Origin: JANOYY01 sp043720395 | GTDB taxonomy: Bacteria > Actinomycetota > Acidimicrobiia > Acidimicrobiales > JANYDT01 | DNA length: 64,000 nt | Assembly: GCA_043720395.1 (NCBI GenBank) | Contig: JAYSSR010000102.1 | Coordinates: 89,766-153,765, forward strand | Direction: 5' to 3' | In this document: positions 16,340 through 24,982 of the stretch, piece after piece | Layout of the letters: each line of letters opens with the position of its first letter | Numbering within the stretch: position 1 is the first letter of the stretch | Notes under the pieces: generated by a model | What the model saw: only the letters and a program-made list of their open reading frames with translations | Databases searched by the model: none | Told to the model about the DNA's origin: nothing | Position numbers and translations under genes: made by a program

Positions 16340-17320
16340 TCATTCCCAGATGCCGAACGCTGCACCGGTTCCGGTGCCGGCCGGCGTGCGGTAGCAGGGG
16401 ACGTAGTCGACTTCCCTGAACCTCAGGTCGGCGCATGCCCCGGCAACGGTGATCCAGTTCTTCGATTCCGACGTGCCGGATTGCAGATGTTCTTCCGGGA
16501 TCGAGCGGAGAGCGTGGAAATCACCCGCTGCGAGCGCGTCGAGAAAGAAGCGGTCCCATTCTGGCTGCACGACGAAATGGCTCAATCCGCCGGAAGCGAG
16601 GCAACCAACCCGTTTGCCGTTCCCAACGGCTTCGACGGCTGCGGCGATTTGAACTCCGAGGTCGTAGCAGCGCGCAGCACGTGGCTGGGTCGGCGGAAAG
16701 TAGGTGTTGAGCAGGACGGGGACGATCGGCAGTCCGCGGCCGAGGAGGCGGCGATGGGGAAACTGCAGGGCATGGCCCTCGGCGCGGGGCTTGGGGAGCC
16801 GGGCGGACGACGCGACATCGAATCCATGGTCGAGCAGGAAGCCGATCACGCCCTCGGCGAGATCGACGTCGACCGGGTAATCGACGTCGTCATCGGGCTC
16901 GAAGTAGCCATGGCGCAGTTCGACGATCTCAGGCGGAGCGCCGTCGTCGGGCTCGACCCGCGTGTTGCGAAGGGTTGCGCCGTGGTACACGACGATCGGG
17001 GGGAGGTTGTCGATCCCGAAATGCTCGTCCTGGTCGTCGCCGACTACCACCATCACGTCGAGCCGGGCGTCGACGATGCGGCGGGCGAGCGCATCGAGCG
17101 CCGCGTTGGTGCGACAGAGTTTCGCAATGTAGGCATCCTCGTGGAGTTCCGCCTCTACCAAGCTCCGGTTGCGTTGCACGAGCGCGTCGTAGGTCACCGA
17201 ACGGCCGGCACCGTCGAGAAGGTCGGTTCGTCCGACGTCGCGGGCACCCCAGCGGGTCCACGACGGCGCGGACATGGCGAGCATCGGCGTGTGCGAGGTA
17301 CCAATCCCGAGCGCGATCAA
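16340..17320 (-). CDS. Class III extradiol ring-cleavage dioxygenase (LigB family)
   Basis: 326 residues if started at the TTG at 17320, which has GGAGG 6-10 bases upstream; the longer frame to 17416 lacks family features. It opens IALGIGTSHTPMLAM, the LigB N-terminus with the metal-binding His. Other features are VMVVVGDDQDEHFGIDNLPP, GFDVASSARLPKPR, IVPVLLNTYFPPTQP and VGCLASGGLSHFVVQPEW. These match non-haem iron dioxygenases of the protocatechuate 4,5-/gallate-dioxygenase beta type that open catecholic rings between or beside hydroxyls. It lies 27 bases upstream of the oxygenase remnant. The substrate is unknown; without the oxygenase, the enzyme may act on imported catechols. Confidence 0.87.
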   Translation of the reverse strand: MIALGIGTSHTPMLAMSAPSWTRWGARDVGRTDLLDGAGRSVTYDALVQRNRSLVEAELHEDAYIAKLCRTNAALDALARRIVDARLDVMVVVGDDQDEHFGIDNLPPIVVYHGATLRNTRVEPDDGAPPEIVELRHGYFEPDDDVDYPVDVDLAEGVIGFLLDHGFDVASSARLPKPRAEGHALQFPHRRLLGRGLPIVPVLLNTYFPPTQPRAARCYDLGVQIAAAVEAVGNGKRVGCLASGGLSHFVVQPEWDRFFLDALAAGDFHALRSIPEEHLQSGTSESKNWITVAGACADLRFREVDYVPCYRTPAGTGTGAAFGIWE

Positions 17321-17515
17321 TGCGGATCCTCCACGTCGGGATCTTCCGATCACTGCCACGCCGCCGCAGCATGGCAGTCGCTCCGGCGTGCGGTCAAGCC
17401 TGCGGGTCGATGTCACGGGACGCCTCGCCCGGAATGCTTTACCTGTGATCGATCGCAGCGCCGTTCGCGATCCGCCGAATCAAGGCTTGGTCGCGCCGTC
17501 GCGTAGGGTCGGGAG

Positions 17516-18349
17516 ATGGATCTCGCCACCGTTCACGACGCTCACATGGCCATCAACCTTGCCCACCGATTCGTGTACTTCGTGCCGGAAGCGGCGGAGG
17601 AATACGCCTCGCTCGGCATCGAAGGTCGCGGTGGCTACTTCGGTGTGCGAGCAGCCCCGATGGGTCCTGTGCCGGAGGGCGTCGTACTCGCGACGTTCTA
17701 CAACTTCAGTCCGGCCGCCGTGACCGCCGCAGCCATTGACAAGGTGTGGGCGACCGCCTCGCCAGCGGACCTCCAAGCCGCTCGGTTCAGGGTGGTGGAC
17801 CGTGCGATGAAGCGCGCCGGTGTAGCGATCTCCGATGCTGACCTGACGGAGGCCCGCTCCATCCTCGACCCCATCGTCGCGGGACTCGATCTTGCCGGCA
17901 AACCGCTCGCAGCGGCGAACGCCGGGGTTGCGCTCCCGGCCGATGCCCTCACGGCCCTTTGGCAGCAGATCACGGTGGTACGCGAATGGCGCGGAGACGT
18001 CCACATTGCACTGCTCATCGCGAACGGCATCGGACCCTGTGACTGCATGGTTCTCCAGGCCGCCACCGGACGTTTCCCGCTTCCCCTCGCGAAGGGATCG
18101 CGTCAGTGGAGCGAGACGGAATGGGCCGACGCGATTGCTCGCCTCAGCGTCCGAGGATGGGCGGACGCTTCCGGAGCACTGACGCCGGAAGGTCACGCCG
18201 CCCGTGAAGGACTCGAAGCCGATACCGACCGTCTCTGCGCACCGATATGGGAGTGCGTGGGAGCCGAGGCAACGGCTCGGCTTGCGACGCTGCTCGCACC
18301 AATCGACGCGGCTATGCAAGCCGCCGGGACCTACGCGGCACTTCGGTAA
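17516..18349 (+). CDS. SCO6745-family protein
   Basis: 277 residues, ATG start. Recognisable features are the N-terminal AINLAHRFVYFVPEAAEEYA, GRGGYFGVRAAPMGPVPEGV and VLATFYNFSPAAVTAAAIDK, and the central LWQQITVVREWRGDVHIALL. The C-terminal part has an alpha-helical, winged-helix-like pattern (GWADASGALTPEGHAAREGL). This actinobacterial family has no established function. The last part resembles a MarR-like winged helix, which suggests regulation or ligand sensing, but that is only a pattern. A second, divergent member lies at 23320. A hairpin follows its stop at 18391. Confidence 0.8.
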   Translation: MDLATVHDAHMAINLAHRFVYFVPEAAEEYASLGIEGRGGYFGVRAAPMGPVPEGVVLATFYNFSPAAVTAAAIDKVWATASPADLQAARFRVVDRAMKRAGVAISDADLTEARSILDPIVAGLDLAGKPLAAANAGVALPADALTALWQQITVVREWRGDVHIALLIANGIGPCDCMVLQAATGRFPLPLAKGSRQWSETEWADAIARLSVRGWADASGALTPEGHAAREGLEADTDRLCAPIWECVGAEATARLATLLAPIDAAMQAAGTYAALR

Positions 18350-18374
18350 CGCTGAACGGGTCGGCCGACGTGCC

Positions 18375-18437
18375 GAAACCACCCAATAGGACCACCCAAT
18401 AGCCGTTTCGGCCTATTGGGTGGTTCGATTGGGTGGT
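18375..18437 (+). terminator. Hairpin with repeated ACCACCCAAT motif after the SCO6745 gene
   Basis: Direct copies of ACCACCCAATAG (about 18378 and 18391-18402) face CTATTGGGTGGT (18413-18424) and ATTGGGTGGTC (about 18428-18438). The inner copy forms a 12-bp perfect stem that can extend through GCCG/CGGC around TTT. It lies about 40 bases after the SCO6745 stop and before the convergent metallophosphoesterase remnant, so it may terminate both. A similar ACCACCCAA hairpin occurs near 29370. Confidence 0.6.
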
Positions 18438-18477
18438 CGTTCGATCGCTTCCGGGCCGAAGCCGAGAGTCCAGCCGG

Positions 18478-19228
18478 CATGTAATCGGACACGTATGGCG
18501 CGCCCTCGACGTTGTGGTACCACTCCGCCACCATCAGGTCATACTGGGCTCTGCGACTCTGTAGCTGAAGGTGCGCTTCGGCAATGGCCGAGTCGGGGAT
18601 GCAACCGTGGAACGCGTAGCAATCGTTGTCATGACAAGAGTTGAAGCCAGCTCCTGCGATCCGTCCCTCGGCTAGCTCGAAGAGCTGGAAGTACTCGTCA
18701 TGGCCAATCGTGGTGCGGGAATCGCACACTTTCATAAAACTTGGAGACGAACGTCCGATAGAACTGGAATCTCTGGTCGTATCGGTTTCTGTCGGCTATT
18801 CGATAGAGCTGGCGCGTTTTCCAGTCCCATCTATAGTCACGGTTCGGTCCGAAAGACGTTGGATCAAGGCGAATCGCGGTGTCGTTGACGCTGCTCATAG
18901 ACGTGGCGGCTTGGCCACGCCACATCGTGATTTCCCGGAACCAGTACGACCCTAGACCGATCGCCACCGAGGAACTTGTCCGTCAGCATGACCAAGAACC
19001 TATGACATGTGTCGTATTGGCCCGTGAGTTCCGCCTCCCACTCCGAAGTATCTACTCCGACTCCCTGAATCAAATCTCCGCTGACGACGATGGCATCCGG
19101 TGGTCGAATTTGGGGCACTTCCAACGCGTACCGATCTCGATCCGCCACGAGCGACGACACCAGCACGGGTTGTCAATAGGGTCGGTGCCAGACCGGTGCA
19201 GGTCCGAGATGTGGAGTATTGAGTACAC
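18478..19228 (-). pseudogene. Metallophosphoesterase remnant with several frameshifts
   Basis: Read on the minus strand, four pieces in alternating frames assemble one calcineurin-like phosphoesterase. They are VYSILHISDLHRSGTDP from a GTG at 19228, then DAIVVSGDLIQGVGV through VVLVPGNHDV, then LDPTSFGPNRDYRWDWKTRQ, and finally IAGAGFNSCHDNDC through LMVAEWYHNVEGAPYVSDYM. The D-x-H, GD, GNHD and late H-N motifs of the family are all present. At least three frame breaks separate them (near 19180, 18890 and 18740), and nothing follows DYM. Larger proteins of this kind often carry an NTPase after this domain; that part is absent. Sequencing error cannot explain the lost C-terminus. Confidence 0.8.
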
Positions 19229-19285
19229 GCGTCTCGATGGAGTTGCTAGGTGGGTGCTGAAGTATTCGCGATTTTGGTTGGGTTC

Positions 19286-19856
19286 TGTGAGCCAATCGGT
19301 GAGCGAGCACCCGGTAGAGGCCGGCCACGGGGCCCTCACGGTGTTGGGCAGGATGTGGGGCAGATCGGTTGTTGGCTCGCGAGCTACGCCCGAGCCGATG
19401 TTGCAGATGCGTCCCCGTCCGGCGGCGCGCATGTCGGGCGGACAGGATCTGGCGAGTGCCCATGCCGAGACGAACAGACTGGTGAACTCGCGTCGATCCT
19501 CCTGCGGTGCCAAGGTGGCGAACGTGCCGGCACCGGGTCCGTCTCCTTCCTTTCCCGCATCGATGACGTGGCCGATCACGTTGCTGACAGCGATGCCAAC
19601 CGGGCCCGAAACACCGGCGGGCAATGCCGACGACGCGTTCGACATCTACCGGGTTCGTCATGTCTGCGGCGACCGCTTCGACGTTGCCCGGCGCGATCGC
19701 GTCGAGAACACCGGCTGCTTCGTCCAGGTGCTCCTGGGTGCGCGCCGCGATTACGACTCGCACGCCCTCCCCGACAAATACCTCGGCGATAGAGCGGCCG
19801 ATACCCCGGCTGCCTCCCGACACAATCGCGACCTTGCCCTCGATTTCGTACTCCAT
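19286..19856 (-). pseudogene. Short-chain dehydrogenase remnant (frameshifted, truncated)
   Basis: It begins like a working SDR: EYEIEGKVAIVSGGSRGIGR with the TGxxxGIG-type cofactor loop, then VVIAARTQEHLDEAAG and AADMTNPVDVERVV. It shifts frame near 19650 to NVIGHVIDAGKEGDG, SLFVSAWALARSCPPDMRAA and RICNIGSGVAREPTTDLPH. It shifts back to VAGLYRVLAHRLAH and then stops resembling the family, about 60 residues early. It is a relative of the intact SDR at 35358 (compare HIGSATAKEPQNNPPH). Its ATG overlaps the stop of another SDR remnant (TGATG). Function lost. Confidence 0.78.
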
Positions 19857-20150
19857 CAGAACATCGCCGATCCGACGCCGCCGTCGACTGTGAGCGTCAC
19901 TCCGGTGAGATAGCCCGCTCCTTCGGAACAGAGAAACGCAACCGCTGCGGCAACATCACGGTCATCTACGCTGCGCCGCGCAGCACAATGCCATCCGGTA
20001 CGTGGCGATGGTGTCGACGACACCATCCCAGCGCGCGTACAAATCGTCGAGGGTGACGTCGGCCAGGACGTTCGACCCGGGATGCACTGTCCCGGAAGCG
20101 ACGACGATGTCCGCCCGAGCTGCGTCTTCAGTAGTTACGAGCTGAACGCA
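19856..20150 (-). pseudogene. Second SDR remnant (C-terminal pieces)
   Basis: The last 40 codons read VAAAVAFLCSEGAGYLTGVT followed by LTVDGGVGSAMF and a stop, the normal end of a short-chain dehydrogenase. Upstream, in another frame, comes ADIVVASGTVHPGSNVLADV and LDDLYARWDGVVDTIATYR, which looks like the middle of such a protein. The nucleotide-binding N-terminus and the catalytic Tyr/Lys region are absent, so the gene has internal and 5' deletions. It lies between htpX and the other SDR remnant. Confidence 0.65.
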
Positions 20151-20177
20151 CGGTCTGCTTCGTCGGTCCGCCGACGC

Positions 20178-21056
20178 TCACGCCGTGCGACCGAGCAGGC
20201 GGGCGACGCGCTCCTCGGTCGGCGGGTGGGTCATGAAGAGTCGGGAGAACTGGACGTTGCGGCCGGTGAGCGGGTTCACGATGTACGCGGAGGCCTGCGC
20301 CGGGTTGATGTGCATCGGGACCCGTTTGGCCTGGGCCTCGATCTTGCTGAGGGCCCGAGCGAGCGACGTCGGATCGCCGGCGATCGCTGCACCGACACGA
20401 TCGGCCTCGAACTCTCGCGAACGGCTGAGCGCCGCCTGGATCAGCCCGGCCGCCACGGGGGCGAGCAGCATCATCAGGATCATGACGATCGGGTTGGTGC
20501 CCTCATCGTCCTCCGAGCGTCCGAACAAGTTGGCGAACATCGCCATCTGCGCGATGTAGGTGATGCCCGTCGCGATCGCCGCTGCAATCGAGCCGATCAG
20601 AATGTCCTTGTTGCGGATGTGGCCGAGCTCATGGGCGACGACACCGCCAACCTCGTCGCGGTCCAGAACCTCGAGCAGGCCAGCGGTCACGCAGACGACG
20701 GCGTGCTTCTCGTTTCGACCTGTCGCGAATGCGTTCGGCTGCATGCTGGGCGAGATATAGAGACGTGGAACGGGCAGGCCAGCGCGCTCTGACATGTGGG
20801 CGAGATCGGACTGCAGCCACAGGAGTTGCCCCTCACCGATCGGCTGCGCGCCAGCAGCTCGTACGGCCAGCTTGTCGCTGAACCAGTACGAGCCGCCGAC
20901 CATGGCAAGACCGAGGATGACGCCGATCGACGCGCCGCCCCGACCGCCGAATGCGGAACCGGCAACGACGAGCGCGCCGCCGAGTGTGGCGAGCAGGACG
21001 GCTGTCTTGGCGTTGTTCTTGTTGAACGCCGAGGTAGGGGAGAGACCAGCAATCAC
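20178..21056 (-). CDS. htpX: HtpX-like membrane zinc metalloprotease (M48)
   Basis: 292 residues from the GTG at 21056, which has AAAGG 9 bases upstream; the longer frame is not family-like. Two N-terminal membrane helices (about 18-60), then the zinc site H142-E143-H146 in VGGVVAHELGHIRNKDILIG, two more helices (about 152-205) and the third ligand in LSRSREFEADRVGAAIAGDP. It ends THPPTEERVARLLG, the usual HtpX C-terminus. HtpX degrades damaged membrane proteins. Length is normal. It is monocistronic; the 282 bases upstream hold no gene. Confidence 0.94.
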   Translation of the reverse strand: MIAGLSPTSAFNKNNAKTAVLLATLGGALVVAGSAFGGRGGASIGVILGLAMVGGSYWFSDKLAVRAAGAQPIGEGQLLWLQSDLAHMSERAGLPVPRLYISPSMQPNAFATGRNEKHAVVCVTAGLLEVLDRDEVGGVVAHELGHIRNKDILIGSIAAAIATGITYIAQMAMFANLFGRSEDDEGTNPIVMILMMLLAPVAAGLIQAALSRSREFEADRVGAAIAGDPTSLARALSKIEAQAKRVPMHINPAQASAYIVNPLTGRNVQFSRLFMTHPPTEERVARLLGRTA

Positions 21057-21338
21057 GTGACGTGACCTTTCGACAGGGAACCGATGTTGGTTGGTGCCGA
21101 AGGTCTTTCCGCCCGGCACCTCGCGGCGACGGACTGGCTGCACCGGGATCCGACCTGGCCGGTCGGCACCGTGATGACGGTGAGCCTCGGGGGATACTCC
21201 CCTTCGTTGGTCATATCAACCCTACGCTGCGATCCTGCATTCCGGCAACGACCCGACCTCGACCGAAACCTGAACCGCGAAAGGTGACTCCACGGTTCTT
21301 GAATGGCTTCGGCGCGGAGATCAAGCGAAGCGGGACGA

Positions 21339-23006
21339 TCAGAACGGCGACCCGCAAGGGGTCGGCTGCAGGAAGATGGCATTGTTGTTGGACCTGTCGA
21401 GTACGTCCTTCAACGCATCCTGTGATGCACGGTTCGGATCACCGGACGGCGTCAGCCCGTCGGCGGTGAGAGCGGCCTCGGCGGCGGCAATGACCGACGC
21501 GACCGTGCGGAACAGTGTCCCGTCCCACACGTTCGCAGCGGGGCTGACGAGGCCGTGCAGGACGTTCAGCTGCATCGCAGCAAGCTGCGCCGACGCCATG
21601 TTCGCCATGTTCGTGGCCGTCGCATTCTTCAGGAATGAGGCGACTTGCGCGGCGTTGGCGGGATCGAACGCTTGACCGTTCGCGCCGACGAGGTGAAGAG
21701 CGCGTAGTGCGTCGAGGTCGGCGGCGGTGATAAGGCCCTTGCCGCTATTGCTCCAATACCCCTTCGAGCGTGCGCCACCGGCACCGATGCATACGTTGCC
21801 GAAGGACACCGCCGATTGACCGGGGAGCGTCACGGACTGCGATGTCGGCGTCGTCGCGACCCAGCCGGCTGCCGAAGCTTCGGTCACCAAGTACACACCC
21901 GGTGCGAGACTGATTGGGTTAACCGCGGGAATGTTGTACGACGTCGCCCCGATCGTGACCCGCCACGGAATCGTGACCTCCCCTGCGTCCTGGGTGCCGT
22001 TGACGTTGGCGTCGTAGAACTTGGTCACTCGCAGCTCGACTGCCTTGCGCTCGTTGCGGAAGGTAACGGTCTGTGCCGTCGCACCGATCGTCACGCGGCC
22101 ATCCGCCGGGGTCACGAACGTGTTGTAGTCCGCGTCGATGACCTCCGTGACCGTGCACACCGAATCGGTTGGTATGTCGGGCACAACCACCGGGGACGCG
22201 GTCCCGTTGCTGGTCGTGATGGGGACCGTCCCCGACGACGTGACGGCACCGAGGACGCAGCTCCAGTTGAACGAGAACGTACCGTCACCTCCGACGGTTG
22301 TCTTCGCGATCGCGAACGAGCCCTTGCGTCGGGTGTTCGTGATGATCACGGTGACCGTGGCCGGTCCGAGGTTGACGGTCTGTGCCGGGTCATACGTCGG
22401 GGTGTAGCCCGGCGGCGTGCCCTCCGCAACCGTGCGCTCGGTCACCGTGCACACTGCCTCGGCGGGTAACGCAGCGGTCGTCTGCGTCGCGGCACCAGTG
22501 AACGTGAACGTGCCGTTGAAGAGGAGACCACCCGCCGTGGAGCAACTCCAGTCGATGAGGAATTCTTCGCCCGCGAGAGGACCGCCGCTTGGGAACAATT
22601 TCGCAACCCGAAGCTGGGACCGCTTCCGTGTGTTCACGATCGTGGCCTCCAAGTCCCCCCCGTTGTAGTTGAGGGACTGCGCCGGATCGTACGTCGTTGT
22701 GTACAAGTTCGAAACGGCCTCGTTCAGCTGGCAGCTTCCGGAGGCAGGAATATCGAGGACGGCCGGGCTCGCCACCGAGAACGTCGTGTCGACAACGACG
22801 TGGCAGTCGAAGTTCAGCGCGAACGTGGTCGGGTCTCCGGCGAAGAAGCCGACCGTTTGTTTGTGCACGGTAAGCGTGCCGACGATTGGAGCTGGGGTGT
22901 CCGCCTGGCTGACCGTGGAGGAGACAAAGCCGCCGGAACCTCCGAGGAGAATGACAGCGAGCACGGATCGTCGGATGCGCGCAAAGGTAGGGGAGCTGAA
23001 CTTCAT
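21339..23006 (-). CDS. Secreted repeat protein with DUF5979-like domains
   Basis: 555 residues from the ATG at 23006 (GGAGG 7 bases upstream). A signal peptide (RRSVLAVILLGGSGGFVSST) is followed by three repeats, each about 100 residues and each with paired Cys, acidic FxxNWxC strands and a closing VTVIITNTRR/ATIVNTRKR-type strand. The copies start GTLTVHKQTVGFFAGDPTTF, QLRVAKLFPSGGPLAGEEF and GSFAIAKTTVGGDGTFSFNW. A fourth, SdrD_B-like domain begins LRVTKFYDANVNGTQDAGEV. The C-terminal 150 residues open with GARSKGYWSNSGKGLI, a Cys-GYW module seen in other actinobacterial surface proteins. There is no sorting motif, so it is either secreted or held non-covalently. Confidence 0.85.
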   Translation of the reverse strand: MKFSSPTFARIRRSVLAVILLGGSGGFVSSTVSQADTPAPIVGTLTVHKQTVGFFAGDPTTFALNFDCHVVVDTTFSVASPAVLDIPASGSCQLNEAVSNLYTTTYDPAQSLNYNGGDLEATIVNTRKRSQLRVAKLFPSGGPLAGEEFLIDWSCSTAGGLLFNGTFTFTGAATQTTAALPAEAVCTVTERTVAEGTPPGYTPTYDPAQTVNLGPATVTVIITNTRRKGSFAIAKTTVGGDGTFSFNWSCVLGAVTSSGTVPITTSNGTASPVVVPDIPTDSVCTVTEVIDADYNTFVTPADGRVTIGATAQTVTFRNERKAVELRVTKFYDANVNGTQDAGEVTIPWRVTIGATSYNIPAVNPISLAPGVYLVTEASAAGWVATTPTSQSVTLPGQSAVSFGNVCIGAGGARSKGYWSNSGKGLITAADLDALRALHLVGANGQAFDPANAAQVASFLKNATATNMANMASAQLAAMQLNVLHGLVSPAANVWDGTLFRTVASVIAAAEAALTADGLTPSGDPNRASQDALKDVLDRSNNNAIFLQPTPCGSPF

Positions 23007-23319
23007 GACAAGACCTCCGTATGGTCGGTGCTGGTGGTGCGCCGCCACCGGGGCTTGTTAGGTGTGTGCGATGTCGGCGTCATCAGGCCTGAGCATGACG
23101 AAGCGGTCCCCGAATTGACCCCGTGCGCGCACGGAATTCAGAGCGAATCTTGCGGCGTCACGATCCGGTCGCCCGCTTGTCCAACGTGAAGGCCATCGGT
23201 GGATCGGTCTTCCGCATCTTCATGTGCCACGCATGATCGCCCGGGAATGAGCCGAGCGCGGTTGTGGCAGCTGCGCATCGGGTTGCTATTCCCGCCCGCC
23301 AATCGGTCAGTATGCGTCG
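23007..23319. other. Intergenic region between divergent surface-protein and SCO6745 genes
   Basis: 313 bases without a convincing gene. It must hold the promoters of the divergent genes at 23006 and 23320. On the minus strand a short frame ends with KTDPPMAFTLDKRATGS at 23158, which could be the tail of a lost gene, but I cannot place it in a family. Confidence 0.4.
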
Positions 23320-24234
23320 GTGGACTACGACGCGATTGCGACCCATTTCCTCACGCCCACCGGCCAGCCGCAGAAGACGCCAGATGTTCCTGCGACGGCG
23401 GCTCGGCGTCTGCGTGATTCGCTGGAGGCGACCGCCACTATCGGCTGGTGGTCGCGGGAAGCGGCCGAAGGATTCACCGCACTCGGTCATGGCTTCTTCG
23501 ACGGCTACGTATGGGGTCGCGCCGCTGCGCTCGGCGATGACGTCGCCCCGCCGGTGGTCGTGGCTGCCTTCGGCGCATTCAAGGCTGCCTTGCTCGGACC
23601 TGTGTACTACCAAGCCAGGAAGGTCTCGTCACTCGATGCAATCCTGAGCGCGCGTAGCCATGGTGCCGAGGAAGGGCTGCGCTCGGCGACGGCGAACATC
23701 GATCCCGTGCTGATCGTTCGCCTGGCCGAGCGGCTGCTCGGCGCGGCGTGCGCGGTCGATGCGGGTTCGCGCCCGTTGTTCGCGGCATTGCAGTCGCTTC
23801 CCATACCGACCGATCCGTATGGCCGACTGTGGCGTGGGGCCGAGCTGTTCCGAGAGCATCGCGGAGACGGACACCTCGCGGCGTGCGCCGTGCACGGGCT
23901 CGGCGTCGCGGAGATGAACGTGCTCACAGAAGTCTGGCTTGGATACCCCGTAGGGGAGTACTCCGCGACGCGAGGCTTCTCATCCGATGACCTCGCAGCC
24001 GCAGCCGTCGAGCTTCGTTCCCGCAAATGGCTTGACGAAGCCGGCGCGCTGACTGCGGCCGGGCGCAGCGCGCGGGACCAGATCGAATCGCTTACCGACC
24101 GGTCGCAGGAACCGCTAGTCGGCAAGCTCGCCGCGGACATCGAATCGATCGTTCACGACGCTGATCTCGTCACCCGCGCGATTCTCGATCATCGTGCTGC
24201 GCCGGCCGACCCTCGGAAGCGCTACGCAGGCTGA
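23320..24234 (+). CDS. SCO6745-family protein (second copy)
   Basis: 304 residues, GTG start. The layout is that of the protein at 17516 but sequence identity is low: helical N-terminus (ATIGWWSREAAEGFTALGHG, FFDGYVWGRAAALGDDVAPP), middle with ELFREHRGDGHLAACAVHGL and VLTEVWLGYPVGEYSATRGF. A C-terminal winged-helix-like unit (DLAAAAVELRSRKWLDEAGA through LTAAGRSARDQIESLTDRSQ) follows. The function of the family is unknown. The start may be a few codons later; no clear ribosome site is seen. Both copies stand alone, so context gives no function. Confidence 0.8.
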   Translation: MDYDAIATHFLTPTGQPQKTPDVPATAARRLRDSLEATATIGWWSREAAEGFTALGHGFFDGYVWGRAAALGDDVAPPVVVAAFGAFKAALLGPVYYQARKVSSLDAILSARSHGAEEGLRSATANIDPVLIVRLAERLLGAACAVDAGSRPLFAALQSLPIPTDPYGRLWRGAELFREHRGDGHLAACAVHGLGVAEMNVLTEVWLGYPVGEYSATRGFSSDDLAAAAVELRSRKWLDEAGALTAAGRSARDQIESLTDRSQEPLVGKLAADIESIVHDADLVTRAILDHRAAPADPRKRYAG

Positions 24235-24295
24235 AGCGTCAGTGGAAGTGTGTCCAGTCCATAGGTGCACGTCGTGTGTGGCAGCCACTCGCCCG

Positions 24296-24799
24296 ATGGC
24301 TACGACGATGTTCCGGTGGATCAACCGCGGCCTGATCGACGACCAGGCCAGTTGGCAGGGCCTTCCCTTTCTCTCCCAAGGACCCGGTCATTGCGTACGG
24401 GCCGAAGACGTGGCTGCGCCTAGCGGGTTCTCTGATCGCAATGGTACGCGTGCCCACTATTCGTGTCTGGCGAGCGTTTCGCATCTGAAGGGCACGATGT
24501 ACGTCATGGTGGCCGCGTCCGACGACAACGGGGCGACGTGGTCCGCGCCAGTGATCGCGACGACGAAGACGAGTGCCGCCGACTTCAACGACAAGAACTG
24601 GATCGCTGTCGACAACTCAGCGACGAGTCCATACTTCGGACGTGTCCATCTGAGATGGACGGAGTTCCGATCCGAAAGTAGCCGCATCTCGACGGACAGC
24701 CGCAACGGGGTCGGCTGCGCGGACCTCGACGCGTACCAGAAGTACCTCCGCGACAACCGTCTCGCGGTGCACGGTGACATGGCGGGTCGGCTCAGTTGA
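24296..24799 (+). pseudogene. Sialidase/BNR-repeat protein fragment
   Basis: An open frame whose middle part is recognisable: VMVAASDDNGATWSAPVIAT, then DFNDKNWIAVDNSATSPYFG and RVHLRWTEF. The Asp-box SxDxGxTW and the NDKxWIAVD block are typical of exo-sialidase or BNR-repeat exported proteins. There is no signal peptide, only one Asp box, and resemblance ends at WTEF. The last 40 residues (DLDAYQKYLRDNRLAVHGD) belong to nothing I recognise, suggesting fusion of two remnants. It fills the 750-base stretch between the SCO6745 gene and the sugar importer. Confidence 0.55.
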
Positions 24800-24951
24800 A
24801 CGCAATTTCGAAGTTGCCCCTGGCACTCCCTGCCGTTACTCTCCGATACAGCGTGACGGGAGTAACACGTCGGAAGTCGCGCAAGGCTGACGACAAATCC
24901 TGACCGCCGATTGCTGCGGCAGGTTCGTACCAGCCACGACGGCCAAAACCG

Positions 24952-24963
24952 AGAAACGTTTGC
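24952..24963 (+). promoter_or_regulatory. Possible LacI/GalR-family operator before the sugar importer
   Basis: The palindrome AAACGTTT (24954-24961) in the context AGAAACGTTTGC has the central CG and flanks of LacI/GalR operators. It lies about 20 bases before the start of the substrate-binding protein gene, where a sugar-responsive repressor would act. No such repressor gene is next to it. Confidence 0.35.
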
Positions 24964-24982
24964 AAATCCAACAAGGGGAGAC

